A DNA stretch of 27,500 bases from Cristatella mucedo (lineage: Eukaryota; Bryozoa; Phylactolaemata; Cristatellidae), in assembly GCA_009760855.2 (NCBI GenBank), contig WPIO01000509.1, positions 1 through 27,500 on the forward strand. Reading direction: 5' to 3'. The notes beneath the pieces are model-generated. The model was given only the letters and a program-made list of their open reading frames with translations. It searched no databases and had not been told where the DNA came from. How positions within the stretch are numbered: the first letter of the stretch is position 1; each line of letters starts with the position of its first letter. Below are positions 23,301 through 27,500 of the stretch, in pieces. The position numbers were made by a program, and so were the translations under genes.

Positions 23301-23662
23301 CATAAAGCCTTCAGATAACTCAATTTCTGTTTAGGTACTTTACGTTCCTTGCTAAGGAAGTACCATCGGCTGATTACCGGTAGCATGCTCAGTGACAACA
23401 AGCTTAGCACGGTTAGGAGTGACTTGTACAGGGTCATCAAGAAAATATGGTTACAACACAGTGCACAGTCTCAGCCTATTTTTCATAAGAAGCTGCATCA
23501 TTTTGAGTCAACTTTTTTCTTGTCGGTGTGATATCCTAGAGTAAGAAATAAATATGTTTACGATGCGACTTGATTTATTGTAGGCGGCGGAAAAGGTTTT
23601 CGAGCGTGAAGATGAATTTGCTAGTGCATGGCAGGCATGTGCTCACACAATTCAAACCTATG
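10279..23662 (+). CDS. Partial UBR1/UBR2-like E3 ubiquitin-protein ligase (N-recognin type), at least five exons, probably six
   Basis: UBR1/UBR2 proteins are large RING-H2 E3 ligases that recognise N-degrons and ubiquitinate the substrate with an E2. Seen here: GT-AG exons joining in a continuous frame with compatible phases. Exon 1 has [10 protein letters not shown], giving the Cys-x-His-x2-His-x2-Cys ligands of the RING-H2. Exon 2 has KCPYC followed by GNAFLP; UBR1/UBR2 have CPLC followed by N-T-V-I-P at the same place. Exon 3 has a Trp-containing helix like the one after the UBR RING. The last exon has [12 protein letters not shown] plus a codon starting with G, like W-x-x-C-A-x-T-I-Q-x-x-E. 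The linker between the RING halves is longer and more acidic than in vertebrate UBR1. The first RING C-x2-C, the UBR box and the C-terminal domains are absent, so the gene must extend beyond the recognised exons. The first three introns are 114-131 bp; the next two are about 6 kb and full of LINEs. Family assignment is inference from remembered motifs. Confidence 0.62.
10548..10802 (+). CDS. UBR-like gene, exon 2: acidic linker and last RING cysteine pair
   Basis: The acceptor is ACTTTCAG and the donor is GCTGA then GTAAGG at 10,803. The exon carries one base completing a Ser codon, 84 full codons and two bases of a Glu codon. It begins [18 protein letters not shown], continues through a Glu/Asp/Asn-rich linker and ends with [20 protein letters not shown]. 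The CPYC pair would close the second zinc site of the RING-H2; the Asn and Pro that follow are also conserved in UBR1/UBR2. The frame hits a stop two bases past the donor, which supports the splice. The linker of about 65 residues is longer than in vertebrate UBR1, so this may be a divergent lineage or a paralogue. Confidence 0.65.
10917..11005 (+). CDS. UBR-like gene, exon 3: region just after the RING
   Basis: The exon runs from acceptor GGGCTGTAG to donor GAGAG then GTGAGT at 11,006. It takes two bases from exon 2 to make Glu, adds 29 codons and leaves one base. The peptide contains [20 protein letters not shown], which sits where UBR1/UBR2 have a short helix with a conserved Trp (LARWIQTV in UBR1 as I recall it). 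The intron before it is 114 bp. Confidence 0.6.
11123..11222 (+). CDS. UBR-like gene, exon 4: Ser/Thr/Asn-rich linker
   Basis: The acceptor is GACTTTTTTAG and the donor is AACAG then GTATGG at 11,223. The exon contributes two bases finishing a Gly codon, 32 codons and two bases of an Arg codon. The peptide is low complexity ([18 protein letters not shown] and onward) with no motif I recognise, as expected for the variable linker after the RING. A second possible donor (TTTGG then GTAAGA at 11,255) would lengthen it by 32 bases and shift the next exon's phase, so the 3' edge is uncertain. Confidence 0.5.
11223..11834 (+). other. Start of a long intron of the UBR-like gene
   Basis: AT-rich, without repeats or exons that I can support. 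Confidence 0.4.
11835..11985 (-). mobile_element. SINE-A, near-complete copy
   Basis: Reverse complement: A box (TTGGTGCAGCGGTTAAAGTG), B box (GGGTCGAGCACC), then tail GAAGCGCCTGAGTACATATT, AAGTTCCCCTAGGGCGATAT. This parallels the copy at 5,806-5,955 along its full length. Confidence 0.7.
11986..12727 (+). other. Intron sequence, nothing recognised
   Basis: AT-rich; only short chance frames are present. Confidence 0.4.
12728..13305 (+). mobile_element. LINE-B copy 2, C-terminal coding part and 3' end
   Basis: Two overlapping frames give [19 protein letters not shown] and [20 protein letters not shown], then [18 protein letters not shown] and [19 protein letters not shown] with its stop near 13,073. 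The 3' untranslated part and an (ATT)n tail follow. A frameshift near 12,800-12,830 separates the two frames. Confidence 0.85.
13306..13655 (+). other. Intron sequence, nothing recognised
   Basis: No exon or repeat signal is visible between the LINE-B and LINE-A copies. Confidence 0.4.
13656..15083 (-). mobile_element. LINE-A copy 2, longest: RT core to 3' tail
   Basis: On the minus strand, 15,080-14,690 encodes [20 protein letters not shown], then V-P-Q-G-S-V-L-G-P preceded by a stop, then [11 protein letters not shown] with the catalytic Y-A-D-D intact. Next come [20 protein letters not shown] (14,686-14,345) and [20 protein letters not shown] through [11 protein letters not shown] (14,198-13,776). 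The tail is the (ATTAC)n type. The frame is broken between 14,345 and 14,198. The match to RT ends at about 15,083, the likely 5' truncation point. Confidence 0.88.
15084..16317 (+). other. Intron sequence, nothing recognised
   Basis: Short frames on both strands at 15,676-15,943 shadow each other and carry no motif. No repeat match was found. Confidence 0.35.
16319..16508. repeat. Long imperfect palindrome around a (TA)n tract
   Basis: The left arm at 16,319-16,351 begins CCTATTCCACATTCAATAGC. The right arm at 16,476-16,508 ends TGGATGTGGAATAGG. They are reverse complements with only a few mismatches over about 33 bases. Between them lie about 120 bases of nearly pure TA. This could be a miniature inverted-repeat element or a TA-expanded hairpin. 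Confidence 0.7.
16509..16610. repeat. Further (TA)n microsatellite with embedded ACTAAA units
   Basis: TA runs are broken by TACTAAAGTATG and TATACTAAAATATG, which echo the inner part of the palindrome arm, as if the arm had been partly re-copied. Confidence 0.6.
16741..16787 (-). mobile_element. SINE-A head fragment
   Basis: The reverse complement has the A-box region GGTTTGGCACAGTGGTTAAG; the B box and tail are missing. Confidence 0.45.
17225..17375. repeat. Polypyrimidine tract with (CT)n microsatellite
   Basis: An uninterrupted CT run of about 20 units covers 17,283-17,323 inside a wider C/T-rich zone. It lies about 150 bases before the candidate exon 5. Confidence 0.9.
17531..17654 (+). 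CDS. Candidate exon 5 of the UBR-like gene
   Basis: A strong pyrimidine-rich acceptor (GTTTTTTAGTTTTCTTAG) precedes 17,531. In the phase left by exon 4 the frame is open for 41 codons ([20 protein letters not shown], then [10 protein letters not shown] and onward). Ending at 17,654 gives phase 0, which fits exon 6. The position corresponds to the amphipathic helix before the W-x-x-C-A segment in UBR1/UBR2. The donor (TTTT then GTTATA) is weak, and I see no direct residue match, so this call rests on phase and context. The alternative is a 69-base exon in another frame ending before GTTTGA at 17,600, used with the longer form of exon 4. Confidence 0.38.
17655..18233 (+). other. Intron sequence with a small perfect palindrome
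   Basis: AAACGAAATTTTCGTTT at about 17,686-17,702 is a palindrome with one central base, followed by TTTAAA repeats. Nothing else is recognised. Confidence 0.4.
18234..18420. repeat. Triplet-repeat tract (GCT/GCA, GAT, then GCA/GCT)
   Basis: Interrupted GCN and TGC triplets, a GAT-rich block at about 18,335-18,360 and GCAGCAGCTGCTGCTGCAG at about 18,375. It keeps one frame open for 63 codons (Ala-, Cys- and Asp-rich), but any such repeat would. Confidence 0.75.
18575..18645 (-). mobile_element. LINE-B 3'-terminal scrap
   Basis: AATAAAAGCGCCCTTGGAGA then CTTGATCTCTTTTCAGGCAC on the plus strand is the reverse complement of the LINE-B terminus, with an AAT-rich tail. Confidence 0.65.
18885..18965 (+). 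mobile_element. SINE-A or LINE-B tail scrap
   Basis: AGAAAGAGTCTATGTTCTCT, then GAGAGAGCTATGCAAATTTT and a TTATTATTAG end match the SINE-A form of the shared terminus. Confidence 0.45.
18966..19480 (+). other. Intron sequence with one unrecognised frame
   Basis: A 72-codon frame at 19,146-19,364 contains [14 protein letters not shown], similar in spacing to SRADMFKLNACLSG near 9,573. No family is recognised. Confidence 0.25.
19482..20583 (-). mobile_element. LINE-A copy 3, interrupted by SINE-C
   Basis: The minus strand carries [20 protein letters not shown] then [14 protein letters not shown] (20,048-19,857) and [19 protein letters not shown] (20,546 down), with the (ATTAC)-like 3' tail at 19,482-19,500. 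The match is split by a SINE-C at 19,688-19,866. Frameshifts and deletions are numerous. Confidence 0.8.
19688..19866 (-). mobile_element. SINE-C, full-length copy nested in LINE-A
   Basis: Reverse complement: GAGCCGTGATGGCACACTAG head with A box, B box GGTTCGATTCC, body GGCGATCCTTCATCGCCGCC, then the tail AAAGAGGCTGTTAAATC and AGGATTAATT. AATTA-like flanks on both sides may be a short target duplication. Confidence 0.75.
20699..21316 (-). mobile_element. LINE-A copy 4, C-terminal part and tail
   Basis: The minus strand encodes [20 protein letters not shown], then [20 protein letters not shown] and [20 protein letters not shown] (21,303-21,067). The 3' end is the GTAATGTAATGTA tail at 20,699. 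It lies in tandem with copy 3 on the same strand. It is 5'-truncated near 21,316. Confidence 0.85.
21348..21522 (-). mobile_element. SINE-C, full-length copy
   Basis: Reverse complement: TAGCCGTGATGACACACTAG head, GGTTCGATTCC B box and tail AACGAAGCTGTTTAATCGGC. It starts about 30 bases from the broken end of LINE-A copy 4. Confidence 0.75.
21828..23066 (+). mobile_element. LINE-B copy 3, mid-RT to 3' tail
   Basis: It starts in the RT at the counterpart of Q-S-I-D-V-N-G-Q. It passes a decayed G-A-P-Q-G-S-V region and a Y-A-D-D replaced by Y-T-D-E (21,990-22,010). It then encodes [20 protein letters not shown] (22,132-22,458) and [17 protein letters not shown] (to 22,574), and finishes with the 3' untranslated part and (ATT)n. 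Many stops. Confidence 0.85.
23190..23268 (-). mobile_element. LINE-B 3'-terminal scrap
   Basis: ACACTTGGTACAGTGCCCTC and CTATCTGGGCACTTCGGATT on the plus strand are the reverse complement of the terminus. Confidence 0.5.
23275..23478 (-). mobile_element. LINE-B 3' fragment directly before UBR-like exon 6
   Basis: Plus-strand CACTTGACATAAAGCC is the terminus reversed. AGCACGGTTAGGAGTGACTT and GTGCACAGTCTCAGCC follow the LINE-B 3' untranslated order. The apparent 60-codon frame here is a by-product. Confidence 0.6.
23584..23662 (+). CDS. UBR-like gene, exon 6: W-x-x-C-A-x-T-I-Q segment
   Basis: The acceptor is TTTATTGTAG and the donor is CTATG then GTAAAT at 23,663. The exon has 26 codons and one extra G. 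It reads [20 protein letters not shown], then HTIQTY. UBR1 and UBR2 have W-x-x-C-A-x-T-I-Q-x-I-E here, and the dangling G suits a following Glu codon. No downstream exon continuing this frame was recognised before the window ends. Confidence 0.6.
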
Positions 23663-23882
23663 GTAAATACTATTATTTCAATAATTGCGAAACCAATAAT
23701 GAAGCTGCATAAGGTTATTTTTATTTAGGTACCAAATTAACTTCTTACATGCACAAATTAGGTCCATAGATACATGGTCTCTTAAAACGTTGCAATACGT
23801 GGAGCTAAATGAAAACACAATTATGAAATAAATTATCGGCATAGATTAAAGTGAAAGCCAACCAAGTGAGGAATAAGGAATG
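23663..23882 (+). other. Intron sequence after exon 6
   Basis: No continuation exon is recognised. A segment after TTTTTATTTAG (23,730) stays open only briefly. Confidence 0.35.
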
Positions 23883-24012
23883 ACTCATAGCCAAGGAGTA
23901 AGGTGCTTTCATTCACAAGTGAGATCATGGATTTTAATCCTGCATTAAGTGATCCTGTGTTGCCATCCATAATTAGTGTCTATACGCAATAAGGCTCTTC
24001 CACTAAAAAAAA
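23883..24012 (+). mobile_element. SINE-D copy, tRNA-like
   Basis: A-box-like CATAGCCAAGGAGTAAGGTG, a worn B box (GGATTTTAATCCT), then TTGCCATCCATAATTAGTGT and AAGGCTCTTCC. It is about 70% similar by eye to the copy at 10,042. Confidence 0.5.
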
Positions 24013-24221
24013 TAGGCTTTTGAATTTGGTAAAATGAATTATGTATTTATTAGTCATTAACCCTCTGATATTACCAGAGTTCTAGAGAGTAAACACCTAA
24101 GAGCTTATTGCTTCATTTAGTGTTAAGATACGTAGTTTTCCATCAAAAGGTATAAGAAAGGAAGATGGTTTATTTTGGATATCTTTGCATTTGGCAGGTA
24201 TACCTGTTGTGCAGGTTGAAC

Positions 24222-24632
24222 CTTTGCTTAGATCCCTCCCAGTCATCAAGCACCTCAAATTCTCTCAAATCACTTGCAACATGTATTAGTGACATCTCAT
24301 AATAGATGGCAGCGAATTTTACAAATCTGAATGATGATAAAACTTACTTACTGGTCATAAGCAAACCCAGTGTGATTCACAAATTGGAAAGACTGAGGCT
24401 AAAAATTGGCTCTGCCAGCGTTACTCCTGTTGAGTCAGCTCGAAATTTGGGTGTCATATTCCAAAGCAACCTTTCGTTAGATGACCATATCAGCTCCTCA
24501 GTCAAGTCTACCCATTTTTAGTTTCAAAACATTTCTAAAATTCGGGCTTATTTAGAAAAGGATGTCATGTCCAAGTTGGTCCATGCATTCATGATATCCC
24601 ATCTCGACTTCTGCTACTCACTGCTTACCTCA
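24222..24632 (+). mobile_element. LINE-B copy 4, internal segment
   Basis: It encodes NLNDDKTYLLVISKPSVIHK, then LRLKIGSASVTPVESARNLG and VIFQSNLSLDDHISSSV, the stretch after the Y-A-D-D box. It ends inside the next segment (HLDFCYSLL) with no 3' tail of its own. Confidence 0.8.
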
Positions 24633-24646
24633 CACCTTAACTAGTT

Positions 24647-25745
24647 AGTTCCATTCTGGCTTCAGAGCTAATCACTCCACTGAGTCAACTTTGCTTAGGG
24701 TATACAACGACCTACTTAGGAATGCAGACATGGGTAGAGTGTCTCTGCTTGTTTTGCTTGATCTTTTGGCAGCTTTTAATACCATAGATCACAAAGTTCT
24801 TCTACAGCTCTTCTAATCTCGCCTGGGCATCACTGGCACTGGTCTGCAGTGGTTCACGTCCTATCTCATTGGAAGACTCCAGAGTATTGATGTGAATGGA
24901 CAAAGATCATCGAAGTACCTCTAAAATATGGAGTACCTCAGGGCTCCGTGCCAGGTCCGGTTCTTTTCCCGGTTTATACTCTCCCTCTTGCTGATGTGAC
25001 TGCCAAGCATAATCTATGCTTTCACTTCTATGTGAATGACACTCAGTTGTACATTTCCTTTGATCCCTCTCAGCTTTGGAGCACCTCAAATTCTCTCAAC
25101 TCACTTGCTGCATGCATTGATGATATCCACACATGGATGGCAGCAAATGTTCTAAAGCTAAGCGATGATAAAACTAAATTACTAGTTATGGGCGAAACCA
25201 GTGTGAATCACAAATGGGAAAGGCTGATCTCAAATTGGCTCTGTCAGCATATCTCCTGTCGAATCAGCTCCCAGCCTATCTCTTAAATATACTCCCCTAT
25301 CAGGCCAAGCATCGTTCCACCAGCTTTCCGGAATCCAACAGTCTACTAATACCTCGTACAAACCTAAAATCCTCTGGAGACCTTGCATTTAGTTCGTATG
25401 CTCCAAAATCCTGGAACTCTCCTCCGACCTGCGTCAGAACATCTGCTGACCTGACCACATTTAAAAAGAACCTATAAACACACTTATTTCGGACAGTTTT
25501 TAGTGGGTCCTTGTGATTTATCCTTGATGTGCCTTCGCATGCTGACACGTTGCATACAGCCACTATCCACATTTGCATGCTGACCCTGTGCATGTCACCC
25601 CTAACCATTTCAGTCATTTTGTTTGTTTATCAAGCATGATGATGATCACCATGCAACTGCATTTCCCTTATTAGCAAATGTAAAGCTCCTAGAGAGAGAT
25701 TGATTTCTCTAAGGATGCTTTCTCAAGTGCATTATTATTATTATT
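24647..25745 (+). mobile_element. LINE-B copy 5, RT core to tail with internal deletion
   Basis: It starts at the RT motif SGFRANHSTESTLLRVYNDL, followed by LLVLLDLLAAFNTIDHKVLL and a stop where a codon changed (CTCTTCTAA). Next comes a broken G-V-P-Q-G-S region and HFYVNDTQLY (Y-A-D-D lost). At about 25,262-25,275 it jumps from the E-S-A-R segment straight to P-A-Y-L-L-N-I-L, losing roughly 400 bases. It ends with HAFSSYAPK-type coding sequence, the 3' untranslated part and (ATT)n. Confidence 0.85.
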
Positions 25746-26668
25746 GTAATGTAATGTAATTTATCTCCATCAGTAACTCCACAAAGTCATAAAGACCATG
25801 TGGATGTTATGCAGGAGAGTTTTGTATAGCTCACTCACAGCCTAAGCGGCTTTCGGTACACATTCGTTAGCCAACAGACTTCGTCTCACCCAACAAAGAG
25901 AAAGTGGGATACATAGCTGAGTCAGGAGAGCAGTTGAGGTAGTGAGTAGCATAGAAGTAGCAGTTCAGGACAGCTGAAAAAGATGTGCCACAGTCGGCAG
26001 TTGGAGAGTAGATGTAGTTGCCTAAGAATTGTGGATGCGAGTTCCACAGTCTAGGACCTGCAGAGCTTAAGCTTCTGTCGCCAACTGTCTTTAAGCAGAG
26101 GAATGGGACAGCTAATTTATTGTCCACACAGGACCTGACGACGCGAAAAGGCTGAAACTGATGCAGCAGTTCAGCTAGGTATGAAGGAGCCAAGCCATGG
26201 CAGGTCCTGAGAGTCAGTGTAAGAACTTTACTCTGTATCCTTTGCTCAACCGGCAACCATCCTAGCTCTTTTAGCAAAGGAGACACGTGCTCAAATCGCT
26301 GGGACTTGAAGACCAGCCTTGCAGCCATATTCATTGTCAGCTGTAGTGGCATAATCGCATTCTTTGGCAGCCCAGCCAAAAGACAATAATCAAGCCGAGA
26401 CAGAACTAGAGACCTAGTTAATTTTTTTACAAGCCACTGTGGAAAACTGCTCCTTATCTTGGACATGGATCGGATGTGATGGCTAGCTGTAGAAGTAGTC
26501 TTCTGAATGAAGCTTTTGTAATCGAGGCAGCTGTCGAATACGACACCTAAATTTAGAGCAAGTGGTGAGTGCTGCACAATAGCTTCACCTATTAGAACGG
26601 CAAAGCTTTTTAATCCAGCCACAAGCTTAGGGTGTCCTATGAGCAGCAGTTCAGTTTTATCACAATTT
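25746..26668 (-). mobile_element. LINE-A copy 5, best-preserved open frame
   Basis: The (ATTAC)-type tail sits at 25,746-25,760, immediately against the (ATT)n tail of LINE-B copy 5, so the two elements meet tail to tail. The coding part is described separately. It is 5'-truncated at about 26,668, just beyond D-K-T-E-L-L-L-I. Confidence 0.88.
25867..26622 (-). pseudogene. C-terminal 251 codons of a LINE-A RT polyprotein
   Basis: The longest open frame in the window. In order: [136 protein letters not shown]. This is the conserved region after the RT palm in CR1/L2-like LINEs. It lacks the RT core and endonuclease, so it cannot act alone. The frame closes at the family's usual end (ETKSVG). 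It is annotated as a pseudogene fragment despite being open. Confidence 0.85.
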
Positions 26669-26809
26669 AATTACCTGTAATTGCAGTTTACAGGTTTTCC
26701 CACTAAACGTTTAATTGACCATTTCCTTACTACTAGAAACCACAAATTTCAAATTGACAGCTGCTTTTAACCTATATTTTGCTTTTGTGAGCCTGCGACT
26801 TTAACTTAA

Positions 26810-27390
26810 ATATGAATCTTAGGAATAGGTCAACCTAACAAGATCCTTATACAGTTTAAGCAGATGATATCCGCGATAAGTCTCATACGTCAGGCCGGCA
26901 ATTCAGGCTACAGCCGGGCGGCTCACCGGCATTCACCAATACAAATATCTAACTATTAACGACATAAATAAGAACTTGAAATCAACTAAATTTTCTTGAA
27001 TAGAAATGAATAAAAATTTTCAGACTGGCTTCCAGGAAATGACGCGCTAGTTCCATTCAAGTCACCACGCTGACCGGCGGCCGAACAAAGGACCATTTGC
27101 TGCCACCGCCCCGTGCGTTATGGAGGCTACAGGAACTGGATCAGCTGTCCCAGGACTCATGCGGTGCCGTGATAATGGAGTCCTTAGTTACGGCGGCCCC
27201 CGCAGCAGCAAATTCTCAATACGTTACCTGTTGATATTGGTATGTTCATATCATATCACAAACCGGAAGTGACTATCTGGTGTAAACATACCAATATAAA
27301 CAGGTTTTTGCCAAGTAAATAAGGAGTGGGCCTTGGAATGCGGTTAACCGCCGGTTGCTATGGGCGGGGTGGGGAAGCAAAGGCAGGTCT
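26810..27390. repeat. Unclassified dispersed repeat (copy 2 of 2) with a strong hairpin
   Basis: Same orientation as 2,428-2,992, matching along its length. At 27,227-27,246 and 27,285-27,304 are 20-base inverted arms (ATTGGTATGTT / AACATACCAAT at the core) with one mismatch. They flank a 38-base loop holding TCACAAACCGGAAGTG, the reverse complement of the sequence in copy 1. Confidence 0.72.
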
Positions 27391-27500
27391 AGGCACCCTG
27401 CTGATATGGGGTTTACTCTTTTATGATCTTGTTATGCTACCAGTCGGACATATTATCTCGAGGGGCGTGTCATTTCCAACAAATTTTAACGTTATAATTC
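27391..27500. other. Short unclassified end of the window
   Basis: Nothing recognised. Confidence 0.3.

Noticed and set aside
23349-23531. 60-codon plus-strand frame just before exon 6
   Set aside because: Most of it is antisense LINE-B 3' untranslated sequence.
23731-23761. Possible small exon after TTTTTATTTAG
   Set aside because: The acceptor-like site gives only about ten codons, with no UBR-like residues and an early GT that may be chance.
25746-25762. CRISPR or satellite array from the repeated TAATG units
   Set aside because: Units are five bases long and few, occur at each LINE-A 3' end, and are the LINE tail.

Overview
The window reads as AT-rich metazoan nuclear DNA, probably from an invertebrate; I cannot fix the phylum. 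There are no bacterial-style operons. Long open frames are rare, GT-AG introns are visible, and most of the recognisable sequence is decayed non-LTR retrotransposon and tRNA-derived SINE. The longest open frame (251 codons, minus strand, 25,867-26,622) is the C-terminal part of a LINE reverse-transcriptase polyprotein, not a host gene.

The one host gene I can support runs on the plus strand from about 10.28 kb to 23.66 kb and is built from short exons. Four closely spaced exons (10,279-10,416; 10,548-10,802; 10,917-11,005; 11,123-11,222) have introns of only 114-131 bp. They join in one open frame carrying the second half of a RING-H2 finger ([10 protein letters not shown] ... KCPYC) of the type found in UBR1/UBR2-like N-recognin E3 ubiquitin ligases. 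A further exon at 23,584-23,662 encodes [12 protein letters not shown], which resembles the W-x-x-C-A-x-T-I-Q-x-x-E segment that follows the RING in UBR1/UBR2. A candidate exon at 17,531-17,654 bridges the two with matching splice phases. The two intervening introns are about 6 kb each and packed with transposons. The 5' part of the gene (UBR box, first RING cysteines) and its 3' end were not found here.

Everything else is mostly mobile DNA. LINE-A and LINE-B (my names) are two CR1/L2-type non-LTR families. LINE-A ends in an (ATTAC)n-type tail; copies lie at 1.48-2.38 kb (+), 13.66-15.08 kb (-), 19.48-20.58 kb (-), 20.70-21.32 kb (-) and 25.75-26.67 kb (-), with a very decayed relative at 7.34-7.67 kb (+). 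LINE-B ends in an (ATT)n tail; the longest copy is 4.97-6.88 kb (-), interrupted by a SINE, with others at 12.73-13.30, 21.83-23.07, 24.22-24.63 and 24.65-25.75 kb (+) and several 3'-end scraps. Three tRNA-headed SINE families are visible (SINE-A, SINE-C, SINE-D). The SINE-A tail matches the LINE-B 3' end, so LINE-B is the likely partner that mobilised it.

Other structures are a roughly 580-bp unclassified dispersed repeat present twice (2.43-2.99 kb and 26.81-27.39 kb) in which a hairpin-flanked loop is inverted between copies, a long imperfect palindrome around a (TA)n tract at 16.32-16.51 kb, a (CT)n tract at 17.28 kb, and a triplet-repeat tract at 18.23-18.42 kb. The remaining stretches are AT-rich intron or intergenic DNA in which I see nothing definite.
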